A DNA stretch of 64,000 nucleotides from 9FT-COMBO-48-23 sp964400675. GTDB lineage: Bacteria > Chloroflexota > Dehalococcoidia > GIF9 > UBA5629. Position 1 is the stretch's first letter. Each line of letters starts with the position of its first letter. The DNA is taken from the NCBI GenBank assembly GCA_964400675.1, contig CAYNVO010000008.1:1-64000 (forward strand), given 5' to 3'. Shown here one piece after another: positions 1 to 8,572 of this stretch. A program made the position numbers and the translations under genes. The notes beneath the pieces are model-generated. The model saw only the letters and a program-made list of their open reading frames with translations, was not told the DNA's origin and did no database searches.

Positions 1-44
1 AGCCTGCTTGGAAGGCAGGAACTCTACCACTGAGTTACTCCCGC
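1..44 (-). tRNA. tRNA-Gly(TCC), partial, cut by window edge
   Basis: The reverse strand starts GCGGGAG at 44 and continues through a D-arm into an anticodon stem CCTGC/GCAGG with loop CTTCCAA, giving anticodon TCC (Gly). The variable region, T-arm and 3' acceptor strand lie beyond the left edge of the window. Confidence 0.85.
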
Positions 45-144
45 CCGGATTAATGCCCATTTTAACTTCGGATACAACCTTTGTCAAAGTGATGCCATAG
101 GTCTGTATTAAGACAAATTGAGTAAAAGGTATAAGCCCCTCTAT

Positions 145-174
145 TTGACATCGTCCATCCTTCTGTTCTATTAT
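145..174 (+). promoter_or_regulatory. Sigma70-type promoter for the greA-like gene
   Basis: A perfect TTGACA at 145-150 is followed after 18 bp by TATTAT at 169-174. The predicted transcription start near 181 leaves only a short leader before the ATG at 197. Confidence 0.65.
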
Positions 175-196
175 TAACCCGACTTAGAGCAAAGGG

Positions 197-1024
197 ATGG
201 CCTCAAAAAACAAGCCTGATTCGGCTCCATCTAATTATAGTTTAGGAGAGGCTGCAACTCAGTTTCTCCTATCGTTGTCTTCAGGAGAAAGGCTAAGAGC
301 CCAACAAGAAATATACAAATTCGTACGCTGGTATGGGGAAAAACGCCCCCTGAGCGGGCTCACTATCCCGGAAGTCGCCAATTATACCGAGCAGATTACT
401 TCGTCAACCACAGAAGTAGTCGAAAAACTGGGGATAACCAAAACATTCCTGGCTTATGCACACAAGCAGGGACTGACCAGGACAAACCTGGCTGTCCATC
501 TCAAGGGCAAGAAGAGTTCACTGAAATCGGCTGCACCTTCAAAGCGTCGTTCCCACAGGAAAGTATTGCTGACCAGCAAAGGCTACGCGGATTTACAAGC
601 CGAGCTTACCACCCTCAAAAACAAGCGGCCTCGCATAACTGAAGAGATTCAGAAAGCAGCGTCTGACAAGGATTTCCGCGAAAATGCTCCCCTCGAGGCA
701 GCCAGAGAACACATGGGCCAGGTGGAAGGGCGCATTAAAGAGCTGGAATCCACTTTAAAAATGGCGGATTTAGTGGACGAGCAACAAGCTGGTGGCAGAG
801 AAATAAGTTTTGGTGACAAAGTGGTGCTCCGGGACCTGGCTTCAGGCGAACAGGTAAGCTACACATTGGTCGACGCCAGCGAAGCTAACGCCATAAAAGG
901 CAAGATCTCTGTTGCCTCACCTATGGGGCAGGCACTGTTAGGACAAACGCAAGGACAAAATATTGAGGTCAAGGCACCGGCTGGCATAATGCATTACCGG
1001 ATTGAAGATATCAAGCATCGCTAA
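197..1024 (+). CDS. GreA-family transcript cleavage factor with recombinase-like N-terminal domain
   Basis: The C-terminal part, about residues 120-275, is a GreA/GreB fold. It has an N-terminal coiled coil whose tip carries the acidic DKDFRENAPLEAA segment (family consensus D-x-x-E-N-A), then an FKBP-like domain that binds the RNA polymerase secondary channel. GreA stimulates cleavage of backtracked RNA. Residues 15-105 are extra; ordinary GreA is about 158 residues. This extension is helical and resembles the SAM-like core-binding domain of tyrosine recombinases, with the pattern FVRWYGEKRPLSGLT, Y-x-E, KTFLAYAHKQGL, N-L-A. No recombinase catalytic domain follows. The linker is basic (residues 103-122). 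A strong promoter precedes it and it appears monocistronic. The Gre assignment is firm; the role of the N-terminal domain is inference. Confidence 0.85.
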   Translation: MASKNKPDSAPSNYSLGEAATQFLLSLSSGERLRAQQEIYKFVRWYGEKRPLSGLTIPEVANYTEQITSSTTEVVEKLGITKTFLAYAHKQGLTRTNLAVHLKGKKSSLKSAAPSKRRSHRKVLLTSKGYADLQAELTTLKNKRPRITEEIQKAASDKDFRENAPLEAAREHMGQVEGRIKELESTLKMADLVDEQQAGGREISFGDKVVLRDLASGEQVSYTLVDASEANAIKGKISVASPMGQALLGQTQGQNIEVKAPAGIMHYRIEDIKHR

Positions 1025-1301
1025 ACTATGGCTAACCAACTAATTAGACACTTCTCAAACTGGGAATTCTGTATTATAATGAATTGGTCTAAAGATACGA
1101 CCTTCCGTACGATGTTTTTCACGAAAAAAACTGGTAATCTATGCACGTGGAAACTGCCAGGAATATACGGTAACTCGAGAGGTGGTAACAAAGCATAATT
1201 AAGTAGCAACCTAAGCTGGCGTTTGACCGGTGCTGATGACCTCGCATCCGCCCTTGTCAGCGGCGCTATCATAGGAATTCAAAAACTTACAGGAGGAACA
1301 G

Positions 1302-2486
1302 ATGGATTTTGAACTATCAGAGGAAGAAAAGGCACACAGAAAAGAGTTCTTCGACGTTTGTAAGGAGCTCGAGAAAAAAAGACCGCCAAGCTTCGTAGGC
1401 ATAGAGGCTATCTTCGAGGTCGATGAATGCTGGCAATTCCATCTTGACTGCGCCAGGGAATTCGGTAAAAGAGGATGGCTTGCTTTAGCCTGGCCTCCTC
1501 AATATGGCGGCAGTGGAACCATGATGGACAAAGTCCTCTTCGCCGAGGCGAGAGGGTATCATGGAATCCCCGGGGTCGACATCTTCGGAGTGCAAATGCT
1601 CGCACCTACCGCTCTACAGGCGGCAAGCGAGGAGATAAAGCAGGAATTTCTACCGCCGATTGCCCGAGGAGAGGTTATGTGGTGCGAGCTATGGAGCGAG
1701 CCTAATGCAGGCTCAGACCTGGCCACTCTGTCCACCACAGCAATAAAAAAGGGTGATGAATACATCATAAACGGCCAGAAAACCTGGAATACAGGTGCCC
1801 ACCGCGGCGATTGGGGCTTTGGAGTATTCAAAACCGACCCGGCCGGGAGAAAACACCACAACATGACCTTCATCTTGCTCGATATGAAAACACCCGGGGT
1901 AACGGTAAGACCGATTCCATACATCGATGGCGAGGCACCTTTTGATGAGGTCTATTTCGACGATGTCCATGTTCCGGCCAAAAATATCGTCGGCCAGGAA
2001 AACGAAGGCTGGTCAGTAGTCAATCTGCTCGCCGGTTTTGAGAGGTCGGGAATGACCGAAATCATGGCCACGCTCCGCGAACTGGAGGAGCTGGTGGAAT
2101 TTTGCAATGAGACCAAGCGGAATGGAAAACCTTTATCGAAGGACCCGTTAGTACGCAACCGGGTGGCAGAGCTAGCTTGTGAACTGGAAGCAGCCAAAGC
2201 CATAGCCTACAGAATAGCTGACCTTCAGAACAGGGACGAGATGGCGCTGATGGATGCATCAGCAGCCAAGATATTCTACAGTGAGCTAGGAAAACGTTTT
2301 GCTTTCGTTGCCACTGACATAGCCGGTCCATTTGGCCAGGTCAAACAATCCAGATGGGCTCCTATGCAAGGAGCTCTGGAGAAAAAATTCCAGGAGTGTT
2401 TCGTGACTATCATCTCCATGGGTACAAATGAAATACAAAGGAACATCATCTCCTGGTATGGCCTGGGCTTGCCCAGAATGAAATAA
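1302..2486 (+). CDS. Acyl-CoA dehydrogenase, putative catalytic subunit of a heteromeric enzyme
   Basis: This 394-residue acyl-CoA dehydrogenase introduces an alpha-beta double bond into an acyl-CoA using FAD. The middle beta-domain motif is clear (WCELWSEPNAGSDLA, residues 127-141), as is the C-terminal GTNEIQRNII segment. The usual catalytic Glu just before that Gly-Thr (Y-E-G-T in MCAD) is Met here (S-M-G-T). A Glu is present at residue 247 in GFERSG, the helix-G position used by isovaleryl- and long-chain acyl-CoA dehydrogenases. A good ribosome site (AGGAGG near 1291) precedes the ATG. It lies 22 bp before a second acyl-CoA dehydrogenase gene, and the two probably form one complex. The substrate cannot be told from sequence. 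Confidence 0.88.
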   Translation: MDFELSEEEKAHRKEFFDVCKELEKKRPPSFVGIEAIFEVDECWQFHLDCAREFGKRGWLALAWPPQYGGSGTMMDKVLFAEARGYHGIPGVDIFGVQMLAPTALQAASEEIKQEFLPPIARGEVMWCELWSEPNAGSDLATLSTTAIKKGDEYIINGQKTWNTGAHRGDWGFGVFKTDPAGRKHHNMTFILLDMKTPGVTVRPIPYIDGEAPFDEVYFDDVHVPAKNIVGQENEGWSVVNLLAGFERSGMTEIMATLRELEELVEFCNETKRNGKPLSKDPLVRNRVAELACELEAAKAIAYRIADLQNRDEMALMDASAAKIFYSELGKRFAFVATDIAGPFGQVKQSRWAPMQGALEKKFQECFVTIISMGTNEIQRNIISWYGLGLPRMK

Positions 2487-2508
2487 ACGAGTTTAGATAG
2501 GAGGAATC

Positions 2509-3639
2509 ATGGATCTTAGATTTACTGAAGCACAAGAAATATTGAGAAAAATGGTTCGGGACTTCCTGGCCACGGAATGCCCCAAAACTATGGTAAGAGA
2601 GATCGAGAAGAGCGAGAAGGGATATTCCCCTGAACTCTGGAAGAAGATGGCCGAGCTGGGATGGATGGGGCTGGTTATCCCCGAAGAATACGAGGGTATG
2701 GGTTACACCTTCCAGGACCTTACAATACTCTTAGAAGAAGCAGGTAGAAACATACTTCCCGGACCGCTAATTCCTACAGTAATAAGCACCTTCCCCATCA
2801 TTGAGGCCGGAACTGAGGAACAAAAGAAAGAATTCTTGCCCAAAATAGCTCGAGGGGAACTGATTATTACCACGGCGCAGCTCGAAGCTGAAGGCACATT
2901 CGATGATTCTGGAATTGCCACCAAGGCAACACCTAAAGGCGATGACTTCATCATAAATGGCACAAAGCTCTTTGTTGAAATGGCGCATGTTGCCGACTAC
3001 ATTATCTGCGTTACCAGGACAAAAGAAGGTTCAACTGATAAAGGAATTACCCTCTTCATAGTTGACGCCAAGACCCCCGGAATAAAATGTGAGGTAATAC
3101 CTACCATAGCTGCGGATAAGCTGTGCGAGGTGCGCTTCGATAACGTCGCTGTGCCCAAGAAAAACATGCTGGGCAAGTTAGATGCAGGATGGCCGCTCGT
3201 GGAAATGATGACGCGCAAAGGGGCTATCGCCAAGTGCGCAGAGTCCATCGGCGGTATACAAACCTGCGTCGAAATGACTGTTGCTTATTCCAAAGAAAGA
3301 GTTCAGTATGAGAGACCCATCGGAGCCTTCCAGGCACTTCAGCACATAATGGCTAACATGTGGACATCGATGGAAACCGGCCGTTATTTGGTCTATGAGG
3401 CAGCCTGGATGGAATCAGAAGGAATGCCCTGCGCTAAAGAAGCCTCTATGACAAAGGCATATATCAATGAAGTTTACAAAGATGTAGGACAGTGGGCAAT
3501 AAGATTGCACGGCGGCATTGGCACTAGCTATGACCACGATATACCGCTTTACTACCGCAGGTCAAAGTCTTCAGACACGACTTTCGGCGGCACCGATTTT
3601 CACAGGGAGCTTGTAGCCCAGCAAATCGGACTGAAGTAA
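2509..3639 (+). CDS. Acyl-CoA dehydrogenase, putative non-catalytic FAD-binding partner subunit
   Basis: This 376-residue protein has the acyl-CoA dehydrogenase fold. The N-terminal helical domain is followed by a beta domain around residues 120-220 and a C-terminal helical domain. That domain has the FAD-contacting YERPIGAFQALQH and a LHGGIGTS loop. Neither known position for the catalytic base holds Glu: the C-terminal site reads F-G-G-T and the helix-G site reads MMTRKG. The upstream neighbour retains a helix-G Glu but lacks the RPIGxFQ motif, so the two look complementary, as in alpha2beta2 heterotetrameric acyl-CoA dehydrogenases. Start ATG 2509 follows AGGAGG. A strong terminator follows the stop codon, ending a two-gene operon. 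Confidence 0.87.
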   Translation: MDLRFTEAQEILRKMVRDFLATECPKTMVREIEKSEKGYSPELWKKMAELGWMGLVIPEEYEGMGYTFQDLTILLEEAGRNILPGPLIPTVISTFPIIEAGTEEQKKEFLPKIARGELIITTAQLEAEGTFDDSGIATKATPKGDDFIINGTKLFVEMAHVADYIICVTRTKEGSTDKGITLFIVDAKTPGIKCEVIPTIAADKLCEVRFDNVAVPKKNMLGKLDAGWPLVEMMTRKGAIAKCAESIGGIQTCVEMTVAYSKERVQYERPIGAFQALQHIMANMWTSMETGRYLVYEAAWMESEGMPCAKEASMTKAYINEVYKDVGQWAIRLHGGIGTSYDHDIPLYYRRSKSSDTTFGGTDFHRELVAQQIGLK

Positions 3640-3667
3640 ACGCATCTAGCCGCAAAGAACACTTCAC

Positions 3668-3705
3668 TTAGCCCCTCCCCCACCAGGAGGGGCTAAGCTT
3701 TCTTT
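3668..3705 (+). terminator. Rho-independent terminator after the acyl-CoA dehydrogenase pair
   Basis: A perfect 11-bp stem (arms 3668-3678 and 3686-3696) with a 7-nt loop is followed by a T-rich tail, GCTTTCTTT. It separates the dehydrogenase pair from the rpsB promoter. Confidence 0.85.
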
Positions 3706-3743
3706 AAACCGATTGTGATTAGCGATTTTTATACCTTGCTCAA

Positions 3744-3772
3744 TTGCCTCAACAATCACCTTATGTTATACT
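3744..3772 (+). promoter_or_regulatory. Promoter of the rpsB operon
   Basis: TTGCCT at 3744-3749 and TATACT at 3767-3772 are separated by 17 bp. This gives a leader of about 80 nt before rpsB, long enough for S2-type autoregulation, though no specific structure was identified. Confidence 0.7.
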
Positions 3773-3857
3773 GATGTGCGATTTTGATTAAGGAATGCTA
3801 CCAGCAACCAGTGGAAATTTATTTTTCAAGGGTTCAATATAACTAGGAGGTCACAAT

Positions 3858-4646
3858 TTGACGGAGTCTATTTCAGTTAAACAGCTGCTAGAAGCCGGAG
3901 CTCATTTCGGGCATCTAACCGGTCACTGGCACCCGCGCATGAAAAGCTATATTTTTACACAGCGCAACGGCATCCACATCATCGACTTAGAGCAAACTGT
4001 AGGCATGCTGGATAGAGCCTGCATTTACATTAGAGACCTGGTCAGTAATGGACAAAATATCCTCTTAGTCGGTACCAAAAAACAGGCTCAGGAGATAGTA
4101 GAAGAGGAAGCTAAAAGGTGCGGCATGTATTATGTCAGCCAAAGATGGCTGGGCGGGATGCTAACTAATTTCGCCACCATCCAGGCCAGGATAGATTATC
4201 TGGTCCGCCTCGAAGACAGAAAGGATAAAGGCGAGCTAGATTACTTATCTAAAAAGGAAAAATTGAAGGTCGAAAAGGAAATAGCACGACTTAACAGGCT
4301 TCTTGGTGGCTTTAAGGAAATGACTACCATTCCCGGGGCCATATTTATTATTGACCCGACTAAAGAGAAGATAGCCCTAGCTGAAGCCAAAAAGGTTGGA
4401 CTACCAATAGTAGCTATTGTAGACACTAACTGCGACCCCACAGGTATCGACTACCTGATTCCAGCTAACGATGACGCTATAAAGGCTATCAAACTCATAT
4501 GCAGCAAAGTTGCTGACGCAGTCCTACAAGGCAAGATGATTAAAGAGACGGGCGAAATAATAACTGACCAAATAACCCCAGAGGGGACAGAAGCAACCGA
4601 ACCGCCAGAGTCACATATCTTTACTCCCGATGAAGATGAGAATTAG
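3858..4646 (+). CDS. rpsB: 30S ribosomal protein S2
   Basis: Structural protein of the small ribosomal subunit. The N-terminus (SVKQLLEAGAHFGHLT) and the internal RWLGGMLTNF and VDTNCDP segments are diagnostic of S2. At 262 residues it has the normal length. The start is TTG at 3858, chosen because AGGAGG sits 7 nt upstream and the N-terminus aligns with S2. It is the first gene of a long co-directional operon and is followed by tsf, the standard bacterial order. Confidence 0.97.
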   Translation: MTESISVKQLLEAGAHFGHLTGHWHPRMKSYIFTQRNGIHIIDLEQTVGMLDRACIYIRDLVSNGQNILLVGTKKQAQEIVEEEAKRCGMYYVSQRWLGGMLTNFATIQARIDYLVRLEDRKDKGELDYLSKKEKLKVEKEIARLNRLLGGFKEMTTIPGAIFIIDPTKEKIALAEAKKVGLPIVAIVDTNCDPTGIDYLIPANDDAIKAIKLICSKVADAVLQGKMIKETGEIITDQITPEGTEATEPPESHIFTPDEDEN

Positions 4647-4690
4647 TAGCCAGAGAGTGATGTCTCAGCCCGCACAATAAGGAGGAAAAA

Positions 4691-5194
4691 TTGCAGGTTT
4701 CGACTACAGAGATAAAGGAGCTTCGAGAAAAAACCGGTGCCGGTGTTATAGATTGCAAGAAGGCTCTCCTTGAAGCAGAAGGAAGCTTTGAAAAGGCAAT
4801 CGAGATTATTAACCAGCGCGGACTGGCTCTGGCTCGCAAAAAGGCTGACCGTGAAGCAACCAACGGGGTAATCGAAGCTTATGTCCACCAGGGAGGAAGG
4901 ATTGCGGCATTAGTTGAAGTGAACTGCGAGACCGATTTTGTCGCCCGTACCGACGAATTCAAAGACCTGGCTCATAACCTGGCACTACAAATAGCAGCCA
5001 TGTCCCCTCAATTCATTTCACCCGAAGATATGCCACAAGAGACAGACGCAGATGCTCAAACAGCTTGCCTTTTGCTCCAGTCATCTATCAAAGACCCTGA
5101 CAAGACAATCCAGGACCTGATCACTGAGACGATAGCCAAGGTCGGCGAGAATATAAAAGTACGCAGATTCACCAGATTCGAGATAGGTTATTAA
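4691..5194 (+). CDS. tsf: Elongation factor Ts (short form)
   Basis: EF-Ts recycles EF-Tu by catalysing GDP/GTP exchange. The N-terminal UBA-like helix (VSTTEIKELREKTGAG, then DCKKAL) and the core VEVNCETDFVAR, which contacts EF-Tu, are intact. The protein has only 167 residues, against 200-290 in many bacteria, so it has one reduced core subdomain; similarly short forms occur in Dehalococcoides. TTG 4691 is the start, preceded by GGAGG at 4681-4685. It lies between rpsB and pyrH and is probably co-transcribed with both. Confidence 0.96.
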   Translation: MQVSTTEIKELREKTGAGVIDCKKALLEAEGSFEKAIEIINQRGLALARKKADREATNGVIEAYVHQGGRIAALVEVNCETDFVARTDEFKDLAHNLALQIAAMSPQFISPEDMPQETDADAQTACLLLQSSIKDPDKTIQDLITETIAKVGENIKVRRFTRFEIGY

Positions 5195-5197
5195 GAA

Positions 5198-5932
5198 GTG
5201 GCAACGAAGAAGCCCAAATACAAGCGAGTTCTGCTTAAGCTGAGTGGCGAGGCACTCATGGGCAAGAAAAGCTTTGGCATTGACCGTTCAGTGCTGACAC
5301 GTGTAGCTCGACAAATAAAACAGGTAGTCGAACAGGGAGTTGAGGTGGCTATAGTCGTCGGAGGGGGCAATTTTTGGCGAGGCACAGGTGGCGAGGCTAA
5401 AGGAATGGACCGGGCTACAGCTGACTACGCAGGAATGTTAGCCACAGTAATCAATGCCTTAGCCCTTCAGGATTCACTGGAGAATGAAGGAGTCATAACC
5501 AGGACTCAATCGGCAATTACCATGCAAGCTATAGCCGAGCCGTATATACGTCGCCGAGCTATCCGACATCTGGAGAAAAAAAGAGCGGTCATCTTTGCCG
5601 GGGGCACGGGAAACCCCTACATGACTACCGATACCGCCGCGGCACTGCGAGCAATTGAAATCGGAGCCGACGTCCTCCTCGTAGCCAAGAATAGAGTCGA
5701 TGGTGTTTATGATTCCGACCCCCTTAAAAATCCACAGGCTAAGAAATTTGACCATTTAACCCACAAAGACGCTCTAAACTTACACCTCAATGTAATGGAC
5801 AGCACCGCCTTCTCTCTATGTCAGGATAACAAACTCCCAATAATAATTTTCGACCTCCAGGGGGAACAAAGCATAGAACGTGCCATCTCCGGGAAACACG
5901 TCGGCACATTTGTCACCGCCAAGGAGAAATAA
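5198..5932 (+). CDS. pyrH: UMP kinase
   Basis: Phosphorylates UMP to UDP with ATP, feeding all pyrimidine nucleotides. It belongs to the amino acid kinase fold. Visible signatures are the N-terminal KRVLLKLSGEALMG, the glycine-rich VVGGGNFWRG and the DTAAALRAIEI region. At 244 residues it is a normal bacterial PyrH. The start is GTG at 5198, three bases after the tsf stop, so translation is likely coupled. Its TAA stop overlaps the frr ATG by one base. Confidence 0.97.
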   Translation: MATKKPKYKRVLLKLSGEALMGKKSFGIDRSVLTRVARQIKQVVEQGVEVAIVVGGGNFWRGTGGEAKGMDRATADYAGMLATVINALALQDSLENEGVITRTQSAITMQAIAEPYIRRRAIRHLEKKRAVIFAGGTGNPYMTTDTAAALRAIEIGADVLLVAKNRVDGVYDSDPLKNPQAKKFDHLTHKDALNLHLNVMDSTAFSLCQDNKLPIIIFDLQGEQSIERAISGKHVGTFVTAKEK

Positions 5933-6489
5933 TGATTGAACAAATACTCGCTGAAGTCAATAGTAAAATGCAAAAGGCTACTGATGCCCTTAAACGAGAC
6001 CTGGCAGGTATCAGAACAGGACGTGCATCACCAGCCCTGGTCGAGCATATCAAAGCTGATTATCACGGCACCCTCACCCCAATCAACCAGATGGCTTCTA
6101 TCTCAGTCCCTGAAGCCAAAATGATACTTATCCAACCATGGGACAGTAGTTCAATCCGCAGTATAGAGAAAGCTATTCTTACATCCGACCTTGGACTAAA
6201 TCCAACAAGTGCTAATAACGTCATACGCATACCTATTCCACCACTAACCGAAGAACGACGTAAGGAGTTAACCAGATCAGTTCACAAAAGATTAGAGGAA
6301 GCCAGGATTGCCCTTCGTAACCTGAGACGAGATGGCATCGAACGGCTGAGACAATCAGAAAAAAATAAGGAAATATCCCAGGACCAATACACACGCGCCT
6401 CTGAGCAAATACAAAAACTCACCGATAGCTTTATAGATAAAGCCAATGATACAGGGCAAGCCAAGGAAACAGAGATAATGGAGGTCTAA
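5932..6489 (+). CDS. frr: Ribosome recycling factor
   Basis: Splits post-termination ribosomes together with EF-G. The 185-residue length and the conserved KMQKATDALKRDLAGIRTGRA segment, PWD, and the C-terminal RR-G-RR-like arginine pattern identify it. The ATG at 5932 overlaps the pyrH stop by one base. After frr, many bacteria have uppS (undecaprenyl diphosphate synthase) before cdsA; here only 143 non-coding bases intervene, so uppS must lie elsewhere. Confidence 0.97.
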   Translation: MIEQILAEVNSKMQKATDALKRDLAGIRTGRASPALVEHIKADYHGTLTPINQMASISVPEAKMILIQPWDSSSIRSIEKAILTSDLGLNPTSANNVIRIPIPPLTEERRKELTRSVHKRLEEARIALRNLRRDGIERLRQSEKNKEISQDQYTRASEQIQKLTDSFIDKANDTGQAKETEIMEV

Positions 6490-6632
6490 GAGCTCCGAAA
6501 CCTGTAGCCCCCGTTTGCCGTCGGGGTAATCCACGCAAAGAACATCATGCCAGTGCCGAAAAGTCCTGCCAACATCCAATACCTCTCATTACAGCCCGCA
6601 TTACCTAAGACACACAGTGTCCAGGAATAAAC

Positions 6633-7427
6633 ATGCTCAGTCATAGAATTCTCACTGCTGTTGTTGGCTTACCACTCCTGACCGCCATAATATGGTTCGG
6701 TGAACCCTGGTTTACCATTTTGATAGCTGTTATGGCTGCGCTCGGTAGCTGGGAGCTATACCGGATGGCCAGACATTCAAAGATACAGCCGATCATTTAT
6801 TTCGGGATAGCTTGGGTACTACTTTTAGTCATCAGTCCTCATTGCCCATACCCCCTCACCACACCCTTTCTCATCACTTCAGCAATAGTTATCTCACTAA
6901 TATGGCTCTTATTTCGTTCTCCCAGAGAGCAGGCTTTTACTAACTGGGCATGGACAATGGCTGGTATCCTTTATATCGGCTGGATGCTCAGCTACTGGGT
7001 TGAACTCAGAAATCTTGAGTCCGGCAAAGCACTGGTCTTTTGGGCTATGTTCACCACATTTGCCAACGATACCGGCGCTTTTCTTGTGGGCAGAGCCTGG
7101 GGCAGACACGCCCTGGCCCCATCCATAAGCGCAGGTAAAACCTGGGAGGGAGCTATAGGCGGACTGGTTGCCAGTGTTGCAGCTTCCCTCATTATCAGTC
7201 TAATCTTTCCACTACCCTTCAACTACTGGCAGGTTGCCCTATTAGGCTGCGCTATCAGCCTGTTCGCTCAGTTTGGAGACTTGGTCGAATCGCTGATTAA
7301 GCGCAACACCGGTGTCAAGGATGCGGGCAAGCTTATGCCGGGACATGGCGGTATCCTGGACCGACTTGACAGTCTCATATTTACTGGAGTTGTAGTATAC
7401 TATTGTGTGGTATTGGCTACACTATGA
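6633..7427 (+). CDS. cdsA: Phosphatidate cytidylyltransferase (CDP-diglyceride synthase)
   Basis: Makes CDP-diacylglycerol from phosphatidate and CTP in the membrane, the branch point of phospholipid synthesis. The protein has 264 residues with several hydrophobic membrane helices. The family signature lies near the C-terminus: S-LIKRNTGVKDAGK, then MPGHGGILDRLDS, which holds the metal-binding Asp residues. The ATG at 6633 follows a weak CAGGA site. Its TGA overlaps the dxr ATG in an ATGA at 7424-7427, indicating translational coupling. Confidence 0.96.
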   Translation: MLSHRILTAVVGLPLLTAIIWFGEPWFTILIAVMAALGSWELYRMARHSKIQPIIYFGIAWVLLLVISPHCPYPLTTPFLITSAIVISLIWLLFRSPREQAFTNWAWTMAGILYIGWMLSYWVELRNLESGKALVFWAMFTTFANDTGAFLVGRAWGRHALAPSISAGKTWEGAIGGLVASVAASLIISLIFPLPFNYWQVALLGCAISLFAQFGDLVESLIKRNTGVKDAGKLMPGHGGILDRLDSLIFTGVVVYYCVVLATL

Positions 7428-8572
7428 GCAAAACTATTAAAAAACTGGCTGTCCTGGGCTCAACAGGCTCAATAGGTCAGCAAACTCTGGACATAATAAA
7501 GGACTTCCCTGACAAATTCAGGATAGTAGGATTAGCCGGCGGTAAAAACACGAGCTTACTTGCCAGGCAAATCAGCCAATTTCAACCCGAACTCGCATAT
7601 TCGCCGCTTAAGTTCAACCTGCCTGATAAAACAAGATTTTCGTCGATGGAAGAGATGGCTACTCATCCTGATGTCGACATCGTTATCGTAGCCACTTCAG
7701 GCAAAACTGGTCTGGCTCCAACACTAGCAGCTATAAAATCTGGAAAAAAAATAGCTCTGGCCAACAAAGAGGTATTAGTCATGGCAGGTGAAATTATTAT
7801 GGCAGAAGCCAAACGCCACCAATCACAAATTATGCCTGTTGACAGCGAACACAGCGCTATATGGCAATGCCTGAATGGAGAGAAAACTGAGATAGCCCGA
7901 ATTATCCTGACAGCTTCCGGGGGACCTTTCTACCATCGTTCACCCAAACAGTTAGCTAGTGTCACTGTTGAGGAAGCTCTGCAACATCCCACATGGAAAA
8001 TGGGGAGGAAAGTGACCATCGACTCGGCGACTCTACTCAACAAGGGACTGGAGGTAATCGAAGCTCACTGGCTTTTCTCCATGCCCTTTGACAAAATAGA
8101 AATCGTAATCCACCCTCAGAGCATCATTCATTCCCTGGTAGAATTTACCGACGGCTCGCTAAAGGCACAATTGAGCATCCCCGACATGCGCTTTCCTATC
8201 CAATACGCTTTATCTTATCCCGGGCGATTGGCTAATCCCGATCTACCTCGTATCAACATGGGCCGACTGAATGCGCTGACCTTTGAAACGATAGACTACT
8301 CTATGTTCCCGTGCTTACAGCTGGCACTGGACGCTGGTAGAAGGGGTGGAACTTACCCTGCTGTGCTTTGTGCCGCCGATGAGATAGCTGTCGAACTCTT
8401 CCTCGAAGGACATATTAGTTTTACTGGAATAGCCGAAATAATAGCCGAGACTATCAGCTTACACCAGGGCATAACCAACCCCACTCTGGATGAAATTCTA
8501 GCTGCTGATGACTGGGCAAGAGATACCGCACTCAAATTCACCAGAAAGGCAAAGCTATGTTTGAAACAATAG
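7424..8572 (+). CDS. dxr: 1-deoxy-D-xylulose 5-phosphate reductoisomerase
   Basis: The committed enzyme of the MEP isoprenoid pathway, converting DXP to 2-C-methylerythritol 4-phosphate with NADPH. The NADPH-binding GSTGSIG is at the N-terminus. ANKE, the metal-binding DSEHSAI and ASGGPF loop follow, then the HPTWKMGRKVTIDSATL segment. The reading frame opens at 7403, but ATG 7424 (MSKTIKKLAVLG) gives the usual N-terminus and a 4-nt overlap with cdsA. Product about 382 residues. With ispG downstream it puts two MEP-pathway genes in this operon. Confidence 0.97.
   Translation: MSKTIKKLAVLGSTGSIGQQTLDIIKDFPDKFRIVGLAGGKNTSLLARQISQFQPELAYSPLKFNLPDKTRFSSMEEMATHPDVDIVIVATSGKTGLAPTLAAIKSGKKIALANKEVLVMAGEIIMAEAKRHQSQIMPVDSEHSAIWQCLNGEKTEIARIILTASGGPFYHRSPKQLASVTVEEALQHPTWKMGRKVTIDSATLLNKGLEVIEAHWLFSMPFDKIEIVIHPQSIIHSLVEFTDGSLKAQLSIPDMRFPIQYALSYPGRLANPDLPRINMGRLNALTFETIDYSMFPCLQLALDAGRRGGTYPAVLCAADEIAVELFLEGHISFTGIAEIIAETISLHQGITNPTLDEILAADDWARDTALKFTRKAKLCLKQ

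Noticed and set aside
1025..1301. Small gene between greA-like and acyl-CoA dehydrogenase genes (reverse-strand frames)
   Set aside because: The frames have no ribosome site, overlap each other in different frames, and show no protein-like composition.
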